The notes under the pieces: generated by a model
Databases searched by the model: none
What the model was told of the DNA's origin: nothing
What the model saw: only the letters and a program-made list of their open reading frames with translations
In this document: positions 32,701-39,813 of the stretch, in pieces
Layout: each line of letters starts with the position of its first letter
Position numbering within the stretch: position 1 is the first letter of the stretch
Source: Clytia hemisphaerica
Taxonomy: Eukaryota; Cnidaria; Hydrozoa; Leptothecata; Clytiidae
Reading direction: 5' to 3'
NCBI GenBank assembly: GCA_902728285.1
Contig: CACVBU010000885.1
Location: 148,304-212,303, forward strand
Length of the DNA stretch: 64,000 nucleotides
Position numbers and translations under genes: made by a program

Positions 32701-33051
32701 ATGACCATAGGCCCAAATGAGCAATGTACTCATATAAGGATAAAACTCAATCAAGAGATTTTCATGGAAAAGCTTAACCTTGGCATTACTTATACTGCCC
32801 TTAGTAGAGCATCCAAATTAGAAAATGTTGCTCTAGTAAACAAAATTCCCTTTGATCGATTAGAGTACATCAATAAACATCCATGGATGCCTCAAAGAAG
32901 GGAGGAAGAAAAAAGATTGAAAGCTTTGAGTGATGAGACACTTCAAACCTTTGGTCGTTACAGTGATTTGAATACGTACAAAGAATTATTATGTGAATTC
33001 GATCGCTTTGTCAATGATGGCCTCCGATGTTTTATTGAAGAAAGTGATTAA
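26773..33051 (+). CDS. Helitron transposase: OTU protease + HUH Rep + PIF1-like helicase
   Basis: A single 2,092-codon ORF from the first in-frame ATG (26773; the frame itself opens earlier at TTG 26746) to TAA 33049-33051. Domains in order: OTU cysteine protease (PGDGNCFYW with Cys68, His219 in GNHF); a CxxC zinc-like segment (CKICNE...CNRCYQEE); a DUF6570-like region (~530-670, IPPYLQKLTLLETAMIS); the Helitron-like N domain from ~785; HUH endonuclease motif GEIHSHAIIF (His1014, His1016); catalytic tyrosines YICQY (Tyr1232, Tyr1236); an acidic linker; and a SF1B helicase with GTAGSGKT (Lys1597), LDERGM (Asp1690), FFGDLGQLGPV and ITYTALSRA near the end. The predicted role is single-strand nicking, rolling-circle transposition and unwinding. 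There are no stops or introns. Walker B reads DERGM instead of the usual DE-x-SM. Confidence 0.85.
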   Translation: MLIPINIDNIEKLLKNTEKICAATNNYRRIEIPKSWPQYSTVPAILETACSNGLNVFCVSETPGDGNCFYWAIIEQLRDRADLSGDISALRLRYPNHHLLRSAVVEFVRSESLLSEEESPYIFQYKAFFETGAVRIVRAEGFSWNQFLNQQLCDTVYTTEVFVKATAVLLGKDICVSSEQCRHGDPLNRVTCSWDSEAQFDAHEPVGNFFLIANVNGNHFQSLLPGTAGLFSDVHNHGYVLLPEIETDIDFSISTNVSKRKTQIALENDDFGGNQAKRIKLSSITINLNPIEFDLRERCLNSGVEYIGAGEHESMSEMKKRRQKLSMSIIGKQKIVSAEKELKHLCVEKGVDYITPPLIESAKERKNRRSRIRRLLKQANKEITANVKTKEGSTKNVENGTSRPLPLPQANNISDANTSVSNENSTTSLHSNPRVIEAANIFEEGELKHEIKKCKICNEVRTVFHQAPQVQPILNKNDLFPPFSWSVREDGKCNRCYQEEKSNSKRKNPSAAPKFSGIFTNNDIEGNRVPHNNMHFENIPPYLQKLTLLETAMISKINTITNITILKYGMLRGKGHSIAVPNDMKIAKTLPNLPQEVGIILLRKKGANGEVLKEYTVRRDFVEKALTGLVFGWPNGGIENALPNYKIYDGPDHMNTPLKGRYFEWAPNPFYFDVIIDFSRLNELPLDGKQICPGVPNLEFKTEIPNLNKNLSDGQQGCSDLENTHSGIVTPLEPNDINKNIEKLLETLIGDGETIQNVVRLQRVGVAELSNNKRDLVPERKTCGFFAMAFPTIFINGSADITIPQLTSPDYQEWVDHIYHCGDNRVSSHPTLRFLLLNLGMRERALNQGSFIVAQQLHDAHLSVEELRENLENGDQSVPRKLISVGAKFANSDPYWRDRKIELDNLVLFRKIECGDLPAYFDTNSMAEHHWDPLKQLLAKYESVVKNVTFESVKEKIENDFSYHRRLVLSNLHIVTKYFEWRTLNYYRTVAKELFQTSDMWIRYEFAKGRGEIHSHAIIFSESHAKKIENAMSLITDDGKGNTDTSEAASELHNLLQTDFENTENFHSPNLVSMHPAGGHEEIDGNGYRVWVPNKSEWPKPDGDFEPPNFNPLSERLSEHSSQESMRQFHIALTNKVGLHKCNSTCLSKKGGATSKRCRFHFGKIDSETKTSKGKDTHPFHSLVTSGEHPRFEGNRDHPFLISHIKARLLTWLANSDTQAIIDQDLMALLRYICQYACKGAASTDDFVRLYKHLLDRNTDVTSVRSIAHQILMKIIGMIDMPAAAVDFLNSGGHLFHCTRRFRRIGLSGYRAINSKPYDGNATKETPLEKFLSEKRRKQYPNMTLYSWAQICICSPKCGKSHVPVFTGIPTLPVWPLEEDYCKGQLMIHSPGTWENVDELKRGKETFLEAFFEYLESDLCPTVVKELVKNAKKENDKKVERDQRRRNRRKDCASTESSSEYDSESEDEFENEIRNENEFMKYLAENRPQEFEDLNVFRDLPDGGEGFDWHQYATQCFGGDWPEGASDWLENISKVAEERQRAQNQDCDLPPNIDLLKANPLQRVIIAINILNIMSSINNESQDKVRLLVQGTAGSGKTFTIVALTYLARRSCNRNNAVMNLAPTGAASILLPLGRTVHSTTSIPRVKKKESKTLQLTDKPLNSISLTALRNLTGSTLEGNSMKLMTLNLDERGMYSHRVLAWCSQRFREATCDFSNNFGAIPAVNFFGDLGQLGPVDAKDLHIEPLSSDSPDKLAGYAIYRTFSHCIVLNETMRQGPDQISFLEMLLRIREGKLNLDDWKTINSRYEGDLPESVREGFKADTCLTVMETWQEVNVENHNKLFDLQIPVGTIPSKGKGRHHTQSVNQMGQIPAISYIAVGSRVLLTKNQLSLTPLGLNNGAIGKVVAILYAEGEGPPSFPEAVVVDFPRYKGPSWIPEHPTWVPIPVNEARCDNNCCSRRGLPLMPGYCIPISKSQGMTIGPNEQCTHIRIKLNQEIFMEKLNLGITYTALSRASKLENVALVNKIPFDRLEYINKHPWMPQRREEEKRLKALSDETLQTFGRYSDLNTYKELLCEFDRFVNDGLRCFIEESD

Positions 33052-33358
33052 ATTAATGATCTTTAGATTTGCTGTTCTAAGGTCGTGCTTTTTGTTTTGT
33101 TGTTGATATTTCGAATAACTTCCAATAATTTCAAAGTTTCAAAAAGAATTTACAAAAATTATGAAAATGTTGAATAGTGTTCAAGATTATCGTTGTGTTC
33201 TGTTCAGTTGGGTTTTTCAAGGCTGGGGGGGGGGGGAGATTTATACTATAGTGATTTGCTATGTCCTGAGTTTTCTTAAGTTAAAAAAGCCATTATTGAT
33301 TTTTTCAAAAGAATAAAATGGCTGTTAATTATTTCCTGATAGTTTGGATTTTAAGAAA
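33052..33358. other. 3' flank of the Helitron ORF
   Basis: AT-rich with a G-run near 33224. No gene seen. Confidence 0.4.
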
Positions 33359-33893
33359 GAGGGATTATCATCTTTTAGAATTCATCTTTACAAGCTGTTC
33401 TATACTCTAATATTATATCATTATTAAATGTTGACTCGATTCAAAACTCCACACTAGAGATTTATGGTCTAATAAATACCCCATTCATCGGAGACCCCAC
33501 GCTGTGGAGATCGCCACCCATTTTGAATTGGACATGATACCCGATACATCGGAGACTCCACGCTGTGGAGATTGACATTCATTTTGAATTGGACATGATA
33601 CCCGATACATCGGAGACCCCACGCTGTGGAGATTAACATTCATTATGAATTGGACATGATACCCGATACATCGGAGACCCCACGCTGTGGAGATTAACAT
33701 CCTTCTTGAATGCGTACTTGAGACCCAATTTATTGGAAATTGACAACTCTCTTAAATGTGAACATGGTACCCGACTCAACGGAGACCCCACGCTGTGGAG
33801 ATTAACATTCCCCTATTAAAATTTGTAAACAAAATGGTTAAAGTCGTACTAAAGTTTATATTCTTGATTGTTTTTAAAAGATGATAATCCCTC
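33359..33893. repeat. Inverted-repeat-bounded 61-bp minisatellite
   Basis: GAGGGATTATCATCTTTTA (33359-33377) and its exact inverse (33875-33893) enclose five to six tandem 61-bp units starting CGGAGACCCCACGCTGTGGA (33489, 33550, 33611, 33672, a degenerate unit, and 33780). Each unit contains the palindrome CCACGCTGTGG. This is the layout of MITEs with a tandem-repeat core. A 71-codon minus-strand frame across it is a translation of the repeat. Confidence 0.7.
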
Positions 33894-34092
33894 GTAAGGG
33901 TTGGTTAATGATGATAGTTGGTTAATGATGGTGATATCACATGACCTTCTGAAACCATAACCCTTACTTGATTGATTCAACTTAAATGTTATTTAAGTTT
34001 CTGTGGTCAATTTATTCGTTTTTGATTCTTTTAAATTGCTTTAACCGTTTTATCTTTTGTTTTAGTAATAGTATTAATAAAACCAAAAGAAA

Positions 34093-34919
34093 ATGGCTGG
34101 TTTTTTCACAAAAAAAATACGTTTGATGGATGCGAGCACCCAGACGGAGAGCGTATACGGGCTTCAGCCCCTGGAGGAAAAAATTGACCAACTCACGTTA
34201 AAAATAAGCTCCTTAACGAAAAAATGTAAGTTACACATTTTCCAGGTTGTCTTTTAATAACGGGCAAAAATCATTAATTCCTAAAAGTCTGCCATGATGG
34301 ATGGATCTATTGAATTGGGAATTGGTTATCTTTTTAAGATCAAAGCCTTATATTGGAAAAAGAAGGATTTTATTATGACTTTGGAGCAATTAATATCATT
34401 TCGTCTTTCAGTAACAACTGTCGTCACCAAGATCGACGATCAAGCGGACACGCTAGAGGCAATAGAAAGGCGGCAGCGGAAAAAGATTAATGGTGAGCTC
34501 TTTTTGTTGCATATAGCTCCTCTTTAAGCATTCTTAAAACCAGTACTGGTCTGGTTTTGGTTTTCAAGATACCTTAAGAAGGTTAAACCCGCATTTAGGG
34601 GCCATTTACCTCTCGGTAACTAATACACGTCTCCTATTATAACTCATCCCCTGCTATCACTTTATGAAAATATATTCCGAAAGCTGATAATACTGGAGGT
34701 ACCGCTTCACTCCATAATAGCTTCTATAAGAGTTATAAGAGTATCAAGGTGAAATTCGGCCAAACTGTAAGAACACCTTAAGAATACCTCCAGGGGATGG
34801 ATGAGTTTCACAGATTTTGATTAAACTGCAACAATAACAACTATGTTAATTTTTTCGTTTCTCTTTTATAGAGGATGGGTACGCACGCCGTCACCACCCA
34901 TATCACCGACATGAACGCT

Positions 34920-34921
<2 letters not shown>
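34093..34921 (+). CDS. Three-exon micro-gene, 87-aa coiled-coil protein
   Basis: Exons 34093-34225, 34412-34492 and 34872-34921 have consensus junctions (donors GTAAGT and GTGAGC; acceptors TTTCGTCTTTCAG and TTTCTCTTTTATAG), all in phase 1. They join into an 88-codon frame starting MAGFFTKKIRLMDASTQTES and ending YARRHHPYHRHER with TAA at 34919-34921. The middle (LEEKIDQLTLKISSL, then VTKIDDQADTLEAIERRQRK) is heptad-like, so a short coiled coil is likely; the C-terminus is His/Arg-rich. Splicing is independently supported by an intronless inverted copy at 34975-35188 in which all three exons are fused. A possible 5'-UTR acceptor (ATCTTTTGTTTTAG) lies just upstream of the ATG. It sits inside Helitron copy B. 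I recognise no family. Confidence 0.65.
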
Positions 34922-34956
<35 letters not shown>

Positions 34957-34966
34957 TTCATTTATT
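34921..34966. repeat. (TTTA)n microsatellite
   Basis: About 11 ATTT units start at the stop codon of the micro-gene and separate it from its inverted copy. Confidence 0.9.
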
Positions 34967-34974
34967 ACATATCC

Positions 34975-35188
34975 CCTAGATCCCCCATCCTCATTTCCGT
35001 TTTCCCTGCCGCCTTTTAATTGCCTCGAGCGTGTCTGTTTGGTCATCCAACTTGATGACGACTTAAAAATTAAGAGCAAAGGAGCTTATTTTTAACTGGA
35101 GTTGGTCAATTTTTTCCTCCAGAGAGAGGCTGAATGCCATAAACATTCTCCGTTTGGGTACTTGCATCCATTAAACGGATCGTCTTGT
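34975..35188 (-). pseudogene. Intronless inverted copy of the 87-aa micro-gene
   Basis: The minus strand reads CGTTTAATGGATGCAAGTAC, then CAAACGGAGAATGTTTATGG, CTGGAGGAAAAAATTGACCA, AAAAATAAGCTCC, GTCGTCATCAAG, CAGACACGCTCGAGGCAATT, AAAAGGCGGCAG and GAGGATGGG. This is the three exons of 34093-34921 in order with both introns removed. Substitutions and small indels destroy the frame, so it looks like an old retrocopy. It starts about 10 bp past the TTTA microsatellite, tail to tail with the source gene. Confidence 0.65.
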
Positions 35189-36061
35189 TAAAAAGATGTG
35201 AATATTGAAAATTCTATGCAAATTTGACTTGTCACTCATTATAAAGTGCTCTATACCTACGGTAGAGCGTTATATCATTCAATAATAGAGACGATTTTTT
35301 ATTTTTCCGATTTTGTGCTGTTCTAAGCAGTCTTCAGTCAAATTTTTTTTTTCGAATATTGAAAATTCAATATTTTACTCAAAAGCAATTTTATTTTTTC
35401 AGTTGCGTAGATACATCAAATAATTCTAACTTCCTCCAAAGTTACTGAAAAAAAATTAAGTTCTCAAAATTTTCCGGAAATTAAGGAGCAAATTTTTTGA
35501 AAGTTGAAAAATACAAATAATAGTTTGTAAATATTGTTTAGTACATAGTAAATAATGTTGATATATGAATTTTTATACACTGTTAATATATGAATTGTTA
35601 AATAAAAGTATTTGTTATAATAAACCTGTTAATAAAGCTGATAAATGAAACCATTTTTTGCGGTCATTATTAGAAACTTGTTATCCTCGTTATGCCCAAA
35701 AAACTCTTGCCTAAGGTCCCAGGTCCCAGCTCTTCCATCTTATTTTTGATCATCTGCCATCCAACATAAAAACGTTCTGATGGCTGAAAAGCTCAAGGTT
35801 ATTTTTCAAAAACTCTAATCAATTTATTTCTTTTGTAGGGTAATATTTGTTGTTTTTGACACCTGCAGCCTAAGATTGTCTTAACCTTTTTCTTTTTCCT
35901 AATCTTTTAAGTGTCTTTTACTAGGGTCTGAGAAAAGAGGAAGGAAAATGAAAATTTAATGTTTAGAGCCTCGATTTGTTCTTCATACAATTCTTTTGAA
36001 AGGTTTAGTTGGGAACATTCCCAATAAAATTTTGACATTTTGACACAAACTAATTGTTCTC
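35189..36061. other. Helitron copy B 3' region, non-coding
   Basis: It includes AT-rich DNA with several AATAAA strings near 35600-35640 and the segment 35779-36061 that matches the 3' part of defective copy A (24766 onward). No gene seen. Confidence 0.5.
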
Positions 36062-36123
36062 GTCGAAATTTCTTCGCTTTGCGAAAACGGAACGGTCGTT
36101 CCGCAACCCCTTTTATGTTGATT
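36062..36123 (+). repeat. Helitron 3'-terminal sequence, copy B
   Basis: Matches 26372-26437 with no visible change, including the CGGAACGGTCGTTCCG hairpin; divergence begins right after GTTGATT. This marks the probable element end. Confidence 0.6.
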
Positions 36124-36296
36124 GACTTCTCTTTAAGCGTTAAATATATTTTAATAAAACACCCACTCCCTGTTTGAATACCTCGTAAGATCGCCCACCC
36201 GTAGATTCTCTCTGTCACGCCCTTTCCAAATTACAAAACCACGCACCCGCTCCCCGTCCCATCCACTCGCCGCCCCCATCGTCCGCCGAATTAACA

Positions 36297-36754
36297 ATGG
36301 AATGGCTTCTTTTCTGGACAGCTTTCGAACGTTCGAACGTTCAAACGTTCGAATTCGAAATAACTTGTAGTTCAAAACAAAAATTAAACAAAGTAAAGGT
36401 TCTGTAAAAGTTGGATGTTTCATGCACGAAGACTGGAAGAAGCTGGTTCTCTTACAAAAATCAACTAGATAATGTAAGTAGTTTACATTAAACTGAAAAT
36501 GCTTTTGATATTTAAGTTAATTCTTAGAGGCTTATCGGTGTAGCTTATTTCAGGTTTCAATTTCTGATGATATTTATTTTTGAGAGCAAACCCTGGAAAA
36601 ATTACATTATCTTCAGTAAACTTTATGTTAAAACTTTTTATTTTAACTTCTTTTCCCTCAGATTCAAGCTGGAGTGTATTATTGGTTTCCTTATTGCGAC
36701 TATCCTCAGCTGACTTTGTGTGGTCGCCAGCAGAAAGTACCGAAAATATGCTAG
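36297..36754 (+). pseudogene. Possible two-exon ORF with in-frame stop, unknown
   Basis: From ATG 36297 (MEWLLFWTAFERS) the frame runs 59 codons to donor GTAAGTAG at 36474, broken only by TAA at codon 37. Exon 2 (36662-36754, acceptor CTTTTCCCTCAG) continues in phase: NQLDN-IQAGVYYWFPYCDYP, then QLTLCGRQQKVPKIC and TAG. The hydrophobic start and the Cys/aromatic-rich end could suggest a secreted protein. The frame includes the CGTTCGAA palindrome cluster at 36325-36360. This may be chance; no family was recognised. Confidence 0.22.
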
Positions 36755-37410
36755 TAAAGGTAGGTGAAATGTTACAAGAATTTAATAATATCTTTCCAAA
36801 ACTATGCTAATTTCTTGCGAATACCCCTGCATCACTGAGTGAGCTTGGTACTTCAAACTACTGAAATTTGACTTGAAAACACCCCTGTCTCAACGACAAT
36901 AATTTAGCAAAGTCCTTGGTGGAATACATTTCGTGAAACATAAAGTTTGGCCATGAAATTTAAGAAGTTTTTTCTTTATCCTTCTGGAGCATTCTTTTTC
37001 CCGTGAAAAGAAAAGATAGTTTTCAACGTCACAACCGCAGCTAAAAAATCTTTAAACATCAAATTTACTATTTGTCTGTTATTTTGTCAGGGTCGCAAAT
37101 GTGTGAAGGAGACCAAAGAAATCGCAATCAAGATATCGTTTTTAACACTTCGAATAACAATCATACTGGAAACGTTTGGAATGATTATCACAAAGATGCC
37201 AGAAAGAAAGGACGGAAGAGAAAGAACATCAAATTTTTGATTTCATTACGTTTAATTTATACTGATTGTAGATTTTCATACCCAGAAAATTGTATAGAAA
37301 AGAGCATTCAAAGAAAATTCAAATGTGTGTACGGTCTTTATCATAATAGTGCAATGAATAGGAGTTATTTTGGCAAAGAACGTCTTAGAGACGTGTTCAA
37401 ACTAATCTAA
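36755..37410. other. No confident gene
   Basis: A ~110-codon frame at 37072-37410 follows a plausible acceptor (TCTGTTATTTTGTCAG, 37074-37089) but has unremarkable composition and no partner exon. Left uncalled. Confidence 0.3.
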
Positions 37411-37734
37411 AATAACTTTTAAAGACGTTTTTAAGTCGTCTCAGAAACGTACCATACCGAAATTAATAAAATTAAGACGTCCCGGAAACGTCCTAGAGAC
37501 GTCCATAATTCGTTCCAAAAAGACGTCCTTCAAGTAGCTAGAAGAAAACGTTGAAACAACGTTTTTTAAACGTCTTGCAAAAACGTAATCTATAAACGTT
37601 TGAAAAACGTTTTTTTGACGTTGTGAAAAAACGTTGTAAAATGCGACAAATACAACCTGAAAAAAACGTTTTCCAAACGTTGTGAAAAACGTTTTTTAAA
37701 CGTTTTTTAAACGTTTTTTTGCCGGCTGGGTTGA
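37411..37734. repeat. AACGTT-rich degenerate tandem repeat / MITE
   Basis: Units such as AAACGTTTTTTAAACG and GAGACGTCCxxAAACGT recur roughly every 12-25 bp, ending at GCCGGCTGGG (37725-37734), which may be one terminus of a MITE. It forms the 3' end of the minus-strand ORF 37538-38443. Confidence 0.55.
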
Positions 37735-38443
37735 CTCCCCATTCAAAACAACGTTGCTCCTGATCAAGACTCTTTGTGGATAAATAAATATCTTTGAATA
37801 AATCATTTTCTGGGATATTAACAGGATCCACAGTTACACCATTATCATCATGATACATTTGGTCTTCGTTACGCAATCCAGTGATCCTGGAAGTATTTTC
37901 TACGATACGATTAAACTCAAAAGAGTTCGCCATCATTATAATATGTCTTGATTCGTACCCTTTAATAGTAAACCCTTTTAATTCTGGAATATTGTATTCC
38001 AACAACTGTTCCTTAAGTTTCGATTCAATTTCACCTTGCTGGCAAACTGCCAATAATAGTATCAATTTATTTCCAATTGATTCTCCTTTTGCGTTCATTA
38101 AGAGACTCGAGATTTTGACACTTTCTGGTAAAGGTGAAGCTTTGTATGATTTGGTTTCTGGAAAGTATCTCAAAAGAATTTGAGAGTCACCAGGAATGCC
38201 AAAGCCTTTGGTAATGTGGTTTTTAACATCCAATAAGCATTTAGAATCGTCAAAGTGATGCTTGAAAATAAGTTTTGATGGGTCAGGTTGGGTGTTAGGA
38301 ATCTGAATTATTTCTGAAAAAATTGGGTGTGGTAAGCTGAAGAGAGAAACACTGACTGAGTCTTCAAGCTCTTCATTTTTATCGTTGTCTTCAACCTTTG
38401 GCAATTCAATTTCTCTGGTGAAGAAATCCAATACATCATGCAT
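37538..38443 (-). CDS. Unidentified protein with possible ubiquitin-like fold; C-terminus from repeat
   Basis: ATG 38443 is preceded by an in-frame TAG and by a 5'-UTR acceptor (TTTTATTTTTCTAG, exon from 38506). The first ~235 codons have ordinary protein composition: an acidic N-terminus (PKVEDNDKNEELED), then SKLIFKHHFDDSKCLLDVKN, ITKGFGIPGDSQILL and LPESVKISSLL. The spacing of V-K-x-x-I...GIPxxxQxLL is reminiscent of ubiquitin-like domains; this is inference only. The last ~65 codons (from NPAGKKTFKKR) are translated AACGTT repeat, so the native end is either a donor not found or has been replaced by a MITE. The function is unknown. Confidence 0.4.
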   Translation of the reverse strand: MHDVLDFFTREIELPKVEDNDKNEELEDSVSVSLFSLPHPIFSEIIQIPNTQPDPSKLIFKHHFDDSKCLLDVKNHITKGFGIPGDSQILLRYFPETKSYKASPLPESVKISSLLMNAKGESIGNKLILLLAVCQQGEIESKLKEQLLEYNIPELKGFTIKGYESRHIIMMANSFEFNRIVENTSRITGLRNEDQMYHDDNGVTVDPVNIPENDLFKDIYLSTKSLDQEQRCFEWGVNPAGKKTFKKRLKNVFHNVWKTFFSGCICRILQRFFTTSKKRFSNVYRLRFCKTFKKRCFNVFF

Positions 38444-38582
38444 CTTAGTTTTTATTACTTCGTGAACTCCGTTGACGGAATTTCTCTATTATTGTTGTTT
38501 TTTGTCCTAGAAAAATAAAATCAAAAATTCATAGTGCCAAAATCTTTTCTTATTTATGTTGCTTTTGTTTGTTCTTTTCAAC

Positions 38583-38817
38583 GGGGGGGGGGGGGGGCTT
38601 TGACTTCCTGGGGGCACTCAATGTATATGACCTACCTTACGTGCTGCCCTTAACCCTTAAGGGTATATTTTCTAAGCTTCCCAAAGTGCACTGTAAGGGT
38701 CGAAATCAGCAAAATGAGAAAAATTGCACTCTAAGGGTGTAAAATTTGGAAAATCTGACCATATTTTGCCTGAATTACATTTTCCCGGTAGGGGGGGGGC
38801 ACTCGTTCTGAAAGCGA
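38583..38817. repeat. G-tract repeat, GGGGGCACTC family, copy 1
   Basis: A run of ~15 G leads into CTGGGGGCACTCAATGTATA, TGACCTACC and GTGCACTGTAAGGGTCGAAA, closing with GTAGGGGGGGGGCACTC. The same order occurs at 49943-50090, and an inverted piece is at 39460-39567. 38818-39119 shows no gene. Confidence 0.5.
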
Positions 38818-39119
38818 CCAGAGATTCGGCCTAAAAATTGCTATTGCAAATCAACAAAGACAATAACAATAAAGGATTCAACTGGCACGTAAGAGGAAGC
38901 CCAAGAACAAAACTACGCATTGTTAAAAATTACAAAACCAAAAAGAATATCTTCGGACTATAAACCCATGATAAACCAAAATACTCTACGGAAGAAATCG
39001 TCAGCGATTGGGCATCAACAGATTATGATGAATGATTCATTTTGTAAATTAGGCAGTCGAACTCTTAGCTTAGACATTACATCAACATTAACCTTAACAT
39101 TAGCAAAGTACAGGTAAAA

Positions 39120-39450
39120 CCCGGGAGGGGGGTACTAGGGTTGCGAGCTGACGGGGGGGGGGTGCCGCCCGACTTTCGAACTTTGGACCCTTACCAGAAC
39201 TAAAAAGGAGAAAACTAAGGAAAATTTTGGGAATTTTACTACCCTTAGCGGGACAAATTTGACCAATTTTGACCAAATTTCGATCTTTCAGGGGGTAAAA
39301 GTAAATATTTTCCTATTTTTTCGGGACTGAGATTTGATTTTCTGATTTTTCCGACCCTTAGTGGGACTTTGGAAGTCCAAAAAAGGTACCCTTAAAGGTG
39401 GCACATACCGTATCCATTTGCCTACGTACCCCCCCCCCCCCCCCCGAGGT
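39120..39450. mobile_element. GGGGGGTACTAGGG-ended TIR element, copy 1
   Basis: The left end CGGGAGGGGGGTACTAGGG is mirrored by CCTACGTACCCCCCC...GAGG. The interior has GACCAAATTTCGATCTTTCA, GGGGGTAAAAGT and CCCTTAGTGGGACTTTGGAA. A shorter copy lies at 53325-53506 and a partial one at 40985-41130. Confidence 0.55.
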
Positions 39451-39459
39451 AAAACATAC

Positions 39460-39567
39460 CTTTACAGTGCAGCACTGCTCAAAGCACATCCTTTACGGTG
39501 CATTAGCTGAATCTTGAAAAACGAACCGCACTTCTGGTAAGTCATTTACCTACCCCCCCCCCCCCAT
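39460..39567 (-). repeat. GGGGGCACTC-family fragment, inverted
   Basis: Read on the minus strand it runs GGGGGGG...TAGGTAAATGACTTACC and TGCACCGTAAAGGATGTG, parallel to 38600-38720 and 49950-50080. Confidence 0.4.
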
Positions 39568-39813
39568 GGGTGCATTTTCCTAAAAATCATTGTCAGAGAT
39601 ATGCGTGTGAGCTAAAAAGTACTACAAAATGCTAGAAATTAGTATTTGAAACATATTCTTCTTGATTTTATGATTCATGAAAAAAGTGTACGCAAGTTGT
39701 TCAATTTCTCTTCAATTTAAGTTTGCAAAAATCAAATTACAAACTGAACCACTTCAAACTAAAACCACATCTCCAATCAAAAAAGATTTATAAACGGAGA
39801 AAACATTTTCTCA

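Larger units (their letters stand above)
26440..36123 (+). mobile_element. Helitron/Helentron-like element, copy B (autonomous-looking)
   Basis: The region holds an uninterrupted Rep/helicase ORF (26773-33051), an inverted-repeat-bounded 61-bp array (33359-33893), a three-exon micro-gene (34093-34921), its inverted intronless copy (about 34975-35188) and a terminal hairpin segment (36062-36123) that is also found just before the element. A 5' TC and 3' CTRR were not confirmed, so the boundaries are inferred from the flanking direct repeats. An OTU domain in the protein is typical of animal Helentron/Helitron2 elements. Confidence 0.55.

Noticed and set aside
33485..33700. 71-codon minus-strand frame
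   Set aside because: It is the 61-bp repeat read through; residues repeat with the same period.
33489..33815. CRISPR-like appearance of regularly spaced repeats
   Set aside because: The whole 61-bp period is repeated, with no unique spacers, in a eukaryotic spliced-gene context. It is a minisatellite.
36151..36423. 90-codon minus frame with RVRGFVIWKGRDREN
   Set aside because: GC-rich spacer immediately outside the Helitron end; no start context or partner exon, although the peptide looks less random than most.
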